Assembly: GCF_003814875.1 (NCBI RefSeq)
Contig: NZ_RKQF01000001.1
Span: 8,866,001-8,930,000, forward strand
Length of the DNA: 64,000 nt
Source: Streptomyces sp. Ag109_O5-1
GTDB lineage: Bacteria; Actinomycetota; Actinomycetes; Streptomycetales; Streptomycetaceae
Direction: 5' to 3'
Part shown: positions 1-9,601 of the stretch, one piece after another
Position numbering within the stretch: position 1 is the stretch's first letter
How the letters are laid out: the number at the start of each line of letters is the position of its first letter
Program-made: the position numbers and the translations under genes
Notes under the pieces: generated by a model
The model's database searches: none
The model's input: only the letters and a program-made list of their open reading frames with translations
What the model was told of the DNA's origin: nothing

Positions 1-1914
1 TTCAACGTCAAGTACCGCGACGACAAGAGCTACCCGTACCTCGCGGTGACGATGAACGAGGAATTCCCGCGTGTCCAGGTGATGCGGGGTCACAAGAAGA
101 AGGGCGTCCGCTACTTCGGGCCGTACGGTCACGCGTGGGCGATCCGGGACACCGTCGACCTGCTGCTGCGGGTGTTCCCGGTGCGCACCTGCTCCGCCGG
201 GGTGTTCAAGAACGCCACCCGTACCGGCCGTCCCTGTCTGCTCGGCTACATCGGCAAGTGCTCGGCCCCCTGCGTCGACCGGATCTCCCCGGAGGACCAT
301 CGCGAACTGGCCGAGGAGTTCTGCGACTTCATGGCGGGCCGCACCGGCACCTACCTCCGCCGTCTGGAGAAGCAGATGATGGAGGCCGCCGAGGAGATGG
401 AGTACGAGCGGGCCGCTCGGCTGCGCGACGACATCGAGGCCCTGAAGAAGGCCATGGAGAAGAACGCGGTCGTGCTCGCCGATGCGACCGACGCCGACCT
501 CATCGCGGTCGCCGAGGACGAGCTGGAGGCGGCCGTCCAGATCTTCCATGTGCGCGGTGGAAGGGTGCGCGGCCAGCGTGGCTGGGTCACGGACAAGGTG
601 GAGGAGGTCACCACCGCTGCCCTCGTCGAGCACGCTCTCCAGCAGCTCTACGGCGAGGAGACCGGCGACGCGGTTCCCAAGGAGGTGCTGGTCCCGGCCC
701 TGCCCGACCCGGTCGAGCCGGTCCAGGAGTGGCTCACCGGCCGCCGCGGCTCCAACGTCTCGCTGCGCATCCCGCAGCGCGGCGACAAGAAGGCCCTGAT
801 GGAGACCGTGGAGCGCAACGCCCAGCAGGCGCTCGCCCTGCACAAGACCAAGCGCGCCTCCGATCTCACCACCCGCTCACGCGCGCTGGAGGAGATCGCC
901 GACGCCCTGGACCTGGACAGCGCCCCACTGCGCATCGAGTGCTACGACATCTCCCACCTCCAGGGCGACGACGTGGTGGCCTCCATGGTCGTCTTCGAGG
1001 ACGGGCTGCAGCGCAAGAGCGAGTACCGCCGCTTCCAGATCAAGGGCTTCGCCGGCCAGGACGACGTGCGCTCCATGCACGAGGTGATCACCCGCCGCTT
1101 CCGCCGCTACCTCGCCGAGAAGGAGAGGACCGGGGAGTGGGCGGAGGACGGCACCGAAAACGGACCCACAGGCGCCGAGACGCTCACGGGCGGCCCGCTC
1201 ACAGGCGGCACCCTCACAGCCGACGGGACCGAGCCGGCAGCCGACGGGACCGAGCCGGCCGACGGCCTGAAAGACTCCGACGGCCTCAAGGACACCGACG
1301 GCTTCAAGAACGAGGACGGCCGTCCCAGGAAGTTCGCCTACCCGCCTCAGCTCGTGGTCGTCGACGGCGGCCGGCCGCAGGTCGCGGCGGCCAAGCGGGC
1401 GCTCGACGAACTGGGTATCGACGACATCGCCGTCTGCGGCCTCGCCAAGCGCCTCGAAGAGGTCTGGCTGCCCGAGGACGACGACCCCGTGGTCCTGCCT
1501 CGTAGCAGCGAGGGGCTGTATCTCCTCCAGCGCGTCCGCGACGAAGCGCACCGCTTCGCCATCTCCTACCAGCGCACCAAGCGCGCCAAGCGCTTCCGCT
1601 CCGGCCCCCTGGACGACGTACCGGGCCTCGGCGAGACCCGCAGACAGACACTGATCAAGCATTTCGGCTCGGTGAAGAAGCTGCGGTCCGCCACAATCGA
1701 GCAGATTCAGGAAGTGCCCGGGATAGGCCGCAAGACGGCCGAGACCATCGCCGCGGCCCTCGCCCAGGCGGCCCCGGCCGCGCCCGCCGTGAACACGGCA
1801 ACCGGAGAGATCATGGATGACAGGGAAGACGAGGTGCCCGAGACGACGGCGGACGCCTCGGGGGAGCCCGTACCCGCGGGCGCCCCGGACGATCGACGGG
1901 GGCAGGAGACATGA
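1..1914 (+). CDS. uvrC: Excinuclease ABC subunit C, 5' end outside window
   Basis: UvrC makes the dual incisions of nucleotide excision repair once UvrAB has loaded at a lesion. The reading frame is already open at base 1, so the N-terminal start and most of the GIY-YIG nuclease domain lie upstream. What is visible: the end of the N-terminal domain (GYIGKCSAPCV), the UVR motif that contacts UvrB (KQMMEAAEEMEYERAARLRD), the RNase H-like second nuclease domain (IECYDISHLQGDDVVASMVVFEDG, shown here only as a family signature around 940-1000), and C-terminal helix-hairpin-helix motifs (LDDVPGLGETRR, VPGIGRKTA). An acidic repeat-rich insert interrupts the second nuclease domain at 1183-1319. The stop overlaps the next start by ATGA, so this is the head of a four-gene operon. 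Confidence 0.97.
   Translation, partial: FNVKYRDDKSYPYLAVTMNEEFPRVQVMRGHKKKGVRYFGPYGHAWAIRDTVDLLLRVFPVRTCSAGVFKNATRTGRPCLLGYIGKCSAPCVDRISPEDHRELAEEFCDFMAGRTGTYLRRLEKQMMEAAEEMEYERAARLRDDIEALKKAMEKNAVVLADATDADLIAVAEDELEAAVQIFHVRGGRVRGQRGWVTDKVEEVTTAALVEHALQQLYGEETGDAVPKEVLVPALPDPVEPVQEWLTGRRGSNVSLRIPQRGDKKALMETVERNAQQALALHKTKRASDLTTRSRALEEIADALDLDSAPLRIECYDISHLQGDDVVASMVVFEDGLQRKSEYRRFQIKGFAGQDDVRSMHEVITRRFRRYLAEKERTGEWAEDGTENGPTGAETLTGGPLTGGTLTADGTEPAADGTEPADGLKDSDGLKDTDGFKNEDGRPRKFAYPPQLVVVDGGRPQVAAAKRALDELGIDDIAVCGLAKRLEEVWLPEDDDPVVLPRSSEGLYLLQRVRDEAHRFAISYQRTKRAKRFRSGPLDDVPGLGETRRQTLIKHFGSVKKLRSATIEQIQEVPGIGRKTAETIAAALAQAAPAAPAVNTATGEIMDDREDEVPETTADASGEPVPAGAPDDRRGQET
1183..1319 (+). repeat. 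In-frame tandem repeats inside uvrC
   Basis: Two repeat families follow each other in frame. Three 15-bp units begin with CTCAC (1183, 1198, 1213) and encode L-T-x-G/A-x. They are followed by 18-21 bp units that begin with GACGG and encode DGTEPA, DGLKDS, DGLKDT and DGFKNE. Together they add about 45 hydrophilic residues between conserved parts of the second nuclease domain. This looks like slippage expansion of a surface loop. Confidence 0.8.
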
Positions 1915-2951
1915 CCGAGCACGACGCACAGCACACAGACCAGCGAGATCCGGCGTTCAGCGAAACGCAGGGCGCGGCCAAGGAAACGCACAACGAGGCG
2001 CGCCAGGATCACCCGCAGGAAGCGGAAGCGGTCCAGGAAAACGGAGCAGAAGTGAGTACGGACGTCACTCCGGCCGGGGTCCCCGAGGCGGCCATCCCCG
2101 AGCTGGTGATCATCTCCGGCATGTCCGGAGCCGGCCGTTCGACGGCGGCCAAGTGTCTGGAGGACCTCGGCTGGTTCGTGGTGGACAACCTCCCGCCGGC
2201 CCTCATCCCCACCATGGTCGAGCTGGGCGCCCGCTCGCAGGGCAACGTGGCGCGGATCGCGGTCGTCGTCGACGTGCGCGGCCGGCGCTTCTTCGACAAC
2301 CTGCGCGAGTCCCTCGCCGACCTGGACAGCCGGGGCGTCACCCGCCGGATCGTCTTCCTGGAGTCCTCCGACGACGCCCTGGTCCGCCGTTTCGAGTCGG
2401 TGCGCCGCCCGCATCCGCTCCAGGGCGACGGCCGCATCGTCGACGGCATCGCCGCCGAGCGTGAGCTGCTGCGCGAGCTGCGAGGCGACGCCGACCTGGT
2501 GATCGACACCTCCAGCCTGAACGTGCACGAGCTGCGCGCGAAGATGGACGCCCAGTTCGCCGGCGAGGAGGAGCCGGAGCTGCGGGCGACCGTGATGTCG
2601 TTCGGGTTCAAGTACGGCCTGCCGGTCGACGCCGACCTGGTCGCCGACATGCGGTTCCTGCCCAACCCGCACTGGGTGCCGGAGCTGCGCCCGTACACCG
2701 GCCTCAACGAGGAGGTGTCGGCGTATGTCTTCAACCAGCCGGGTGCCAAGGAATTCCTCGACCGGTACGCCGAGCTGCTGCGGCTGATCGCCACCGGTTA
2801 CCGGCGCGAGGGCAAGCGGTACGTGACCATCGCCATCGGCTGCACGGGCGGCAAGCACCGCTCCGTCGCCGTGTCCGAGAAGCTCGCCGCCCGCCTGGCC
2901 GCCGAGGGAGTGGAGACCGTAGTCGTGCACCGGGACATGGGGCGCGAGTGA
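1911..2951 (+). CDS. rapZ: RapZ/YvcJ-family nucleotide-binding protein
   Basis: 346-residue P-loop protein of the RapZ (YvcJ) family. Enterobacterial RapZ is an RNA-binding adaptor for small RNAs that control amino-sugar synthesis; the actinobacterial role is less defined. Walker A is G70-MSGAGRS-T. The C-terminal part holds the conserved FGFKYG and GCTGGKHRSV motifs. The first 47 residues are a hydrophilic extension. GTG at 2052, preceded by GGAG, would give about 299 residues, close to the usual family length, so it is a real alternative start. I keep 1911 because it forms an ATGA overlap with uvrC. The stop overlaps yvcK by GTGA. Confidence 0.93.
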   Translation: MTEHDAQHTDQRDPAFSETQGAAKETHNEARQDHPQEAEAVQENGAEVSTDVTPAGVPEAAIPELVIISGMSGAGRSTAAKCLEDLGWFVVDNLPPALIPTMVELGARSQGNVARIAVVVDVRGRRFFDNLRESLADLDSRGVTRRIVFLESSDDALVRRFESVRRPHPLQGDGRIVDGIAAERELLRELRGDADLVIDTSSLNVHELRAKMDAQFAGEEEPELRATVMSFGFKYGLPVDADLVADMRFLPNPHWVPELRPYTGLNEEVSAYVFNQPGAKEFLDRYAELLRLIATGYRREGKRYVTIAIGCTGGKHRSVAVSEKLAARLAAEGVETVVVHRDMGRE

Positions 2952-4015
2952 CCGGACGTTCTCCACGGCTGGGCAGGCTGCGCCGGGCGGTGCCCGAGAC
3001 CCGTGCGAGCCGCCCCGTCGAGGCCCGCGGCGCGCGGCCGCGCCGTCGCGGTGCCCAGCCCAAGGTGGTCGCCCTGGGCGGCGGTATGGGCCTGTCGGCC
3101 TCGCTCGCCGCGCTGCGCCGGATCACCGGCGACCTCACCGCCGTCGTCACCGTGGCCGACGACGGCGGCTCCAGCGGGCGCCTGCGCGACGAGCTGGGCG
3201 TGCTGCCGCCCGGCGACCTGCGCAAGGCGCTGGCCGCGCTGTGCGGTGACGACGACTGGGGGCAGACCTGGGCCCGGGTCATCCAGCACCGTTTCCAGTC
3301 CAAGGGCGACCTGCACGACCACGCGGTCGGCAATCTGCTGATCGTCGCCCTGTGGGAACAGCTCGGCGACCATGTCCAGGCCCTGGACCTGGTCGGCAGG
3401 CTGCTCGGTGCGCACGGGCGTGTGCTGCCCATGTCCGCCGTGCCGCTGGAGCTGCAGGCCCTGGTCAAGGGGCACGACCCGGAGCGGCCGGACGAGGTGG
3501 ACATCGTCCGGGGGCAGGCCACCGTGGCGCTCACACCCGGTGAGGTCCAGTCCGTGCATCTGGTGCCGCACGACCCGCCGGCCGTGCCGGAGGCCGTCGC
3601 GGCCGTGCTGGACGCCGACTGGGTGGTACTCGGCCCGGGGTCCTGGTTCTCCTCGGTGATTCCGCACCTGCTCGTTCCCGAGCTGTTCGATGCGCTCAAC
3701 GAGACCAAGGCACGTAAGGTCCTGTCCCTGAACCTGGCACCCCAGCCGGGAGAAACCGAAGGCTTCTCCCCGCAGCGTCATTTGGAGGTTTTGGGGCGAC
3801 ACGCCCCTAAACTCGCCCTGGACGTGGTGCTGGCCGACGAGGCCGCCGTGCCCGACCGCGACTCGCTCACCGAGGCCGCCAAGCGGTTCGGAGCCGCGGT
3901 CGAGCTGAGCCCCGTGGCCCGGACCGACGGTTCACCCCGGCACGACCCGGAGCTGTTGGCCGCCGCGTACGACCGTATTTTTCGGATGCATGGAAGGATC
4001 GGCCCATGGCGATGA
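2948..4015 (+). CDS. yvcK: YvcK/CofD-like gluconeogenesis factor
   Basis: 355 residues, YvcK family (CofD-like fold). In Bacillus and mycobacteria these proteins bind UDP-sugars and are needed for normal cell-wall growth on gluconeogenic carbon sources. The Rossmann-like start VVALGGGMGLSASLAAL (residues 40-56), the following TVADDGGSSGRLR and the PGDLRKAL segment are typical. A basic, Arg-rich 35-residue leader precedes the fold. GTG start overlaps the rapZ stop; the 3' end overlaps whiA by 10 bp. rapZ-yvcK-whiA is a widely conserved Gram-positive trio. Confidence 0.94.
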   Translation: MTGRSPRLGRLRRAVPETRASRPVEARGARPRRRGAQPKVVALGGGMGLSASLAALRRITGDLTAVVTVADDGGSSGRLRDELGVLPPGDLRKALAALCGDDDWGQTWARVIQHRFQSKGDLHDHAVGNLLIVALWEQLGDHVQALDLVGRLLGAHGRVLPMSAVPLELQALVKGHDPERPDEVDIVRGQATVALTPGEVQSVHLVPHDPPAVPEAVAAVLDADWVVLGPGSWFSSVIPHLLVPELFDALNETKARKVLSLNLAPQPGETEGFSPQRHLEVLGRHAPKLALDVVLADEAAVPDRDSLTEAAKRFGAAVELSPVARTDGSPRHDPELLAAAYDRIFRMHGRIGPWR

Positions 4016-4995
4016 CGGCAGCGGTGAAGGACGAGATCTCCCGGCTACCCGTCACCCGGACCTGCTGCCGGAAGGCGGAGGTCTCCGCCATTCTGCGGTT
4101 CGCGGGCGGCCTCCACCTGGTGAGCGGGCGCATTGTGATCGAGGCGGAGCTGGACACCGCGATGGCGGCCCGGCGCCTCAAGCGGGACATCCTGGAGATC
4201 TTCGGTCACAGCTCCGAGCTGATCGTGATGGCTCCCGGCGGGCTGCGCCGCGGCTCGCGCTACGTCGTGCGGGTGGTCGCGGGCGGTGACCAGCTGGCCC
4301 GCCAGACCGGCCTGGTGGACGGGCGGGGGCGCCCGATCCGGGGCCTGCCCCCGCAGGTGGTCTCCGGGGCCACCTGTGACGCGGAAGCGGCCTGGCGCGG
4401 TGCGTTCCTCGCGCACGGCTCGCTCACCGAGCCGGGCCGTTCCTCCTCCCTGGAGGTGACCTGCCCCGGTCCGGAGGCCGCGCTCGCCCTGGTCGGCGCC
4501 GCCCGCCGGCTGTCCATCGCGGCGAAGGCCCGTGAGGTACGGGGTGTGGACCGGGTGGTCGTCCGTGACGGTGACGCGATCGGCGCCCTGCTGACCCGCC
4601 TCGGTGCACACGAGTCGGTGCTGGCCTGGGAGGAGCGCCGGATGCGGCGCGAGGTCCGTGCCACCGCGAACCGCCTCGCCAACTTCGACGACGCCAACCT
4701 GCGCCGCTCCGCCCGTGCGGCCGTCGCCGCCGGTGCCCGGGTCCAGCGGGCCCTGGAGATCCTCGGCGACGAGGTGCCCGAGCACCTTGCCGCGGCCGGC
4801 CGGCTGCGGATGGAGCACAAGCAGGCCTCCCTGGAGGAGCTGGGCGCGCTCGCCGACCCGCCGCTCACCAAGGACGCCGTCGCCGGCCGGATCCGCCGCC
4901 TTCTCGCGATGGCCGACAAGCGCGCCTCCGACCTGGGCATCCCGGGCACCGAGGCCAACCTCTCCGAGGAGCTGGCGGACAACCTCGTGGGCTGA
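4006..4995 (+). CDS. whiA: Sporulation regulator WhiA
   Basis: 329 residues. WhiA is a DNA-binding protein required, together with WhiB, for the growth-to-sporulation switch of Streptomyces aerial hyphae. It has an N-terminal degenerate LAGLIDADG homing-endonuclease-like domain (about residues 15-210) and a C-terminal helix-turn-helix (around HKQASLEELGALADPPLTKDA, residues 270-290). The ATG lies inside the 3' end of yvcK, which points to translational coupling. In the family whiA can also have its own internal promoter; I cannot confirm one here. A strong hairpin follows 18 bp after the stop. Confidence 0.96.
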   Translation: MAMTAAVKDEISRLPVTRTCCRKAEVSAILRFAGGLHLVSGRIVIEAELDTAMAARRLKRDILEIFGHSSELIVMAPGGLRRGSRYVVRVVAGGDQLARQTGLVDGRGRPIRGLPPQVVSGATCDAEAAWRGAFLAHGSLTEPGRSSSLEVTCPGPEAALALVGAARRLSIAAKAREVRGVDRVVVRDGDAIGALLTRLGAHESVLAWEERRMRREVRATANRLANFDDANLRRSARAAVAAGARVQRALEILGDEVPEHLAAAGRLRMEHKQASLEELGALADPPLTKDAVAGRIRRLLAMADKRASDLGIPGTEANLSEELADNLVG

Positions 4996-5012
4996 CCGCA
5001 CGTCAGTTCGCC

Positions 5013-5052
5013 GGTGCCGACGGTCCATTGGGCCGTCGGCACCAGTTCTTTT
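5013..5052 (+). terminator. Rho-independent-type terminator after whiA
   Basis: Perfect 11-bp inverted repeat GGTGCCGACGG / CCGTCGGCACC with a 9-nt loop, followed by a T-rich run (ttctttt). It ends the uvrC-rapZ-yvcK-whiA operon. Confidence 0.85.
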
Positions 5053-5165
5053 ACACGGAGGTGCAGTAGTCATGGCCTGTCCGTGAGTCGCCCTTGACTG
5101 GATCATGGAGTGTCATGAGCCTGGCATGAGTTCGCCGCTGTGGCGGACCACGGCAAGGGGGGTAC

Positions 5166-8120
5166 ATGAGACACAGAGCGAGATCGATCCTCGCTGTCGG
5201 CGCGCTCCTGATCGGCGGAGCGAGCCTTGCACCCATCGCGCAGGCGCAGACCGGGAGTTCGCCGAAACCCGACCCCGGCGAGGTCAAGGTCTACCGCGCC
5301 GCCGTCACCAAGAAGCAGATTCCCCTGTTGCTCAAGGCCGGCCAGGACGGCCATGAACTCGGCGACCAGGTCTCCGGATCAGGGAAGACGGAAGTCGAGC
5401 TCTACCTCACCGGCGACCAGGCGAAGAAGCTGGAGAAGCAGGGCGTCGGCCTCACCGAGCACACACTCTCGGCCAAGGCCGAGACGCGGGTCGAGGACGC
5501 CTCGCAGGGCGTGTTCCGCCCGTACAGCGGCAGCGGTGGGCTCAAGGCGGAGATCCTCGCGACCGCGCAGGCCAACCCCGGTCTGACCAAGGTCGAGTCC
5601 ATCGGCAAGACGATCGACGGCCAGGACATCCTCGCGCTCAAACTGACCAAGGGCGCGAAGAAGTCGAAGGACGGCTCCAAGCCCTCCGTGCTGTACGTGT
5701 CCAACCAGCACGCGCGCGAGTGGATCACACCGGAGATGACCCGCCGGCTGATGCACTACTACCTGGACAACTACTCGACCGACAAGCGCATCAAGAAGAT
5801 CGTCGACTCGACCGAGCTGTGGTTCGTGCTCTCGGCCAACCCCGACGGCTACGACTACACCTTCCAGAACTCCGACACCCGCCTGTGGCGCAAGAACCTG
5901 CGGGACGTCAACGGCGACGGTGTCATCTCCGCGGGTGACGGCGTCGACCTCAACCGCAACTTCGGCTACAAGTGGGGCTACGACGACGAGGGATCGTCCC
6001 CCAACCCCACCAGTGAGACCTACCGCGGCGCGAGCCCCGAGTCCGAGCCCGAGACCAGGGCGCTGGACGACTTCGAGAAGCGGGTCCGGTTCACGTACGG
6101 CATCAACTACCACTCCGCCGCCGAACTCCTCCTCTACGGCGTCGGCTGGCAGGTGGCCACCCCGACCCCGGACGACGTCCTCTACAAGGCCCTCGCCGGC
6201 ACCCCCGGCAACTCCGCGGTCCCGGGGTACCACCCGCAGGTTTCCTCGGAGCTCTACACCACCAACGGCGAGGCGGACGGGCACGCGTCCAACGTCAACG
6301 GCATGGCGATGTTCACCCCCGAGATGTCGACCTGCCAGACGGCGTCGGACATCGACCCGAACGACGCCTGGAACGCCGCCGACTGCCAGTCGGTCTTCAA
6401 CTTCCCGGACGACGAGAAGCTGATCCAGGACGAGTTCGAGAAGAACATCCCGTTCGCGCTCTCCGTCGCCGAGACCGCCGCCCACCCCGACCGGCCGACC
6501 TCGTCCGTGGGTCTGAGTGCGGCCGACTTCACCCCGGCCGCCTTCTCCACGTCGTACTCGCGCGGCGCCGACCAGGAGGTCTCCGTCGTCGTACGGAAGT
6601 CCGTGCGCGACAAGGAGCTCAGGTACCGCGTCAACGGCGGCCGTACGCACGACATCGCGCTCAGGCCCTGGAGGGGCGGCGAGACCTACGGCGGTCACGA
6701 CAACCTCTACTTCGACGAGTACCGGGCCAAGGTGAAGGACGGCGCCCCGGGCGACAAGGTCGAGGTGTGGTTCACCGGGAAGGCCAGGGGCAGCAAGAAG
6801 GTCGCGAGCTCGCACTTCACCTACACCGTGGCCCGGCTGGCGAAGGCCGACACGCTCGTCGTGGCCGAGGAGGGCACGGCCGCCACCCAGGCGCAGACCT
6901 ACGTCGACGCGCTCAAGGCCGCCGGGCACAAGGCGGTCGTCTGGGACGTCGCCACCCAGGGCGCGCCCGACGCGCTGGGCGTGCTGAAGCACTTCAGGAC
7001 CGTCGTCCACTACTCCGGTACGAACGGCCCGGGCAACGACACCCAGCTCCAGCTGCGCGCCTACCTCAACGAGGGCGGCAGGCTGATCGAGGCGGGCGAG
7101 CTGGCCGGCGGAAACGTCGACCTCGGCGACGGCACCCCGTCGAACGACTTCAGCCAGTACTACCTGGGCGCCTACTCCCGTACGTCGACGCCCGGCGCCA
7201 CCGGCTTCACAGGCTCCGGCGCACTGGACGGCTTCACCGGCGCGCTGAGCGGCACCACCGCCAACCCGCTCGACAAGGCCGGGACCTACGCCGTCACCTC
7301 CGACGAACTCTCCGCCGACAAGTACCCCCAGTTCGCCAGCGCGGGCGCGGGCCAGTTCGCCGGGACCGTCAACCCGTACGGGCCGTACTCCGGGTCGTAC
7401 ATGGCCGCCGCGGTCCACACCGACGACGCCTACAAGCGCCTCACCCGCACCATCGACCTCACCGGTGTCGGCGCGGCCGAGCAGCCCACCCTCAGCACCA
7501 AGCTGCTGTGGGACACCGAGCCCGGCTACGACCACGCGGTCGTCGAGGTCCACACGGTCGGCGCCGACGACTGGACGACCCTGCCGGAGAAGGGCGGTGC
7601 CACCAGCAGCGCCGTACCGTCCGACTGCGGGGCCGGCTTCCTGATCGCCGAGCACCCGTGGCTCAAGCACTACCTCACCATCGCGAACAACCAGTGCACG
7701 GCGACCGGCACCAGCGGCGCCTGGAACAGCTTCACCGGCAGCTCGACGGGCTGGCAGTCCGTGAACTTCGACCTGAGCGCGTACGCCGGCAAGTCGGTCG
7801 AGGTCTCCCTCTCCTACATCACCGACCCGAGCACCGGCGGGCACGGCGTCCTCGTCGACGACGCCTCGCTCGTGGTCGGCGGCAAGGCCACCGAGACCGA
7901 GGGCTTCGAGTCCTCCCTCGGTGCGTGGAGCGTCGCCGGACCGCCCGCGGGCAGCCCGGCCGTCCTCAAGGACTGGGAGCGCACCGGGGCGTTGTTCAAG
8001 ACGTACGGAGCGGTCACCACCGACCGCACCGTGCTGCTCGGCTTCGGCCTGGAACAGGTCACCTCCGCGGCCGATCGTGCCGCTCTGGTGAAGAAGGCGT
8101 TGACGGCGCTCGACAGATGA
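5166..8120 (+). CDS. Secreted M14 zinc carboxypeptidase with immune-inhibitor-A-like C-terminus
   Basis: 984 residues. A Sec-type signal peptide (RHRAR, then a hydrophobic stretch to AQA at about residue 27) indicates export. After a propeptide-like region of about 110 residues comes an M14 peptidase domain (about 120-470) with zinc ligands H182-xx-E185 (QHARE) and H316 (NYHS), and a candidate general base Glu in FTPEMS. The remaining 500 residues hold a Rossmann-like segment (AQTYVDALKAAGHKA) and a jelly-roll-like region (about 770-910), as in large actinobacterial M14 and immune inhibitor A-type proteases. Upstream, TTGACT at 5094-5099 could be a -35 element. Likely role: extracellular protein scavenging. 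Monocistronic. Confidence 0.93.
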   Translation: MRHRARSILAVGALLIGGASLAPIAQAQTGSSPKPDPGEVKVYRAAVTKKQIPLLLKAGQDGHELGDQVSGSGKTEVELYLTGDQAKKLEKQGVGLTEHTLSAKAETRVEDASQGVFRPYSGSGGLKAEILATAQANPGLTKVESIGKTIDGQDILALKLTKGAKKSKDGSKPSVLYVSNQHAREWITPEMTRRLMHYYLDNYSTDKRIKKIVDSTELWFVLSANPDGYDYTFQNSDTRLWRKNLRDVNGDGVISAGDGVDLNRNFGYKWGYDDEGSSPNPTSETYRGASPESEPETRALDDFEKRVRFTYGINYHSAAELLLYGVGWQVATPTPDDVLYKALAGTPGNSAVPGYHPQVSSELYTTNGEADGHASNVNGMAMFTPEMSTCQTASDIDPNDAWNAADCQSVFNFPDDEKLIQDEFEKNIPFALSVAETAAHPDRPTSSVGLSAADFTPAAFSTSYSRGADQEVSVVVRKSVRDKELRYRVNGGRTHDIALRPWRGGETYGGHDNLYFDEYRAKVKDGAPGDKVEVWFTGKARGSKKVASSHFTYTVARLAKADTLVVAEEGTAATQAQTYVDALKAAGHKAVVWDVATQGAPDALGVLKHFRTVVHYSGTNGPGNDTQLQLRAYLNEGGRLIEAGELAGGNVDLGDGTPSNDFSQYYLGAYSRTSTPGATGFTGSGALDGFTGALSGTTANPLDKAGTYAVTSDELSADKYPQFASAGAGQFAGTVNPYGPYSGSYMAAAVHTDDAYKRLTRTIDLTGVGAAEQPTLSTKLLWDTEPGYDHAVVEVHTVGADDWTTLPEKGGATSSAVPSDCGAGFLIAEHPWLKHYLTIANNQCTATGTSGAWNSFTGSSTGWQSVNFDLSAYAGKSVEVSLSYITDPSTGGHGVLVDDASLVVGGKATETEGFESSLGAWSVAGPPAGSPAVLKDWERTGALFKTYGAVTTDRTVLLGFGLEQVTSAADRAALVKKALTALDR

Positions 8121-8417
8121 TCCGGAGGGCGCTCGAAAGTTGACATGAACGGCACTCGACAAGTGAGCCGACCCGCTCACGAACGAGTGAAAGCGCGGTA
8201 AAAACGGGTCGTCATACCGTGACAAAACGGTGTGATTCGATCCCCGATCCGAGGTGGTCCGTACCCCTACTGGCGGGTACGGGCCGCCTCGCCGTGTATG
8301 AGGCATCTGGATGTCACCACGGGAGCCTCCGGGAGGTAGGGTCATGGGTGGTCGGGGACATCCCAAATACAGCTCGCCGGCACCGCATGGCCGGCGTACC
8401 AACGAGGAGATCGGTTC
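8121..8417. other. Intergenic leader/terminator region between carboxypeptidase and gap
   Basis: No convincing gene. It holds the hairpin listed separately at 8259-8282 and the gap ribosome-binding site GAGGAG (about 8403) 8 nt before the GTG. A possible -10 element (TAGGGT, 8337-8342) has no clear -35 partner. Confidence 0.5.
8259..8282. terminator. Hairpin between carboxypeptidase gene and gap
   Basis: Perfect 8-bp inverted repeat CCGTACCC / GGGTACGG with an 8-nt loop. There is no T-tract, so it may be a GC-type terminator as is common in Streptomyces, or a leader structure of gap. Confidence 0.5.
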
Positions 8418-9428
<1,011 letters not shown>

Positions 9429-9458
9429 TCTGCGGAGCAGGCACCTCGATGCGGTAGC

Positions 9459-9496
9459 AGGGCTCGGGCAGCGCACGGTCGCGCTGTCCGAGCCCT
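9459..9496. terminator. Strong hairpin between gap and pgk
   Basis: Two 16-nt arms (AGGGCTCGGGCAGCGC and GCGCTGTCCGAGCCCT) pair with one G-U wobble around a 6-nt loop. No T-tract follows. Terminator of gap or an attenuator for read-through into pgk. Confidence 0.7.
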
Positions 9497-9513
9497 GACG
9501 CACGTAAGGATCG

Positions 9514-9554
9514 ACCCGGCGTCATACGGTTCTCCACCCGGCGTCATACGGTTC
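9514..9554 (+). repeat. Tandem 22-bp repeat upstream of pgk
   Basis: The 19-bp sequence ACCCGGCGTCATACGGTTC occurs identically at 9514-9532 and 9536-9554, a period of 22 bp (about two helical turns). It lies 47 bp before the pgk start, in the presumptive promoter region. Confidence 0.8.
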
Positions 9555-9601
9555 GATCAGCCCTCGTACGATCAAGAGCCCTCCTGGAGGAGTCCCCAAC
9601 C

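Noticed and set aside
5071..5085. Tiny ORF (four codons) before the carboxypeptidase
   Set aside because: Too short, and nothing suggests a leader peptide or attenuator.
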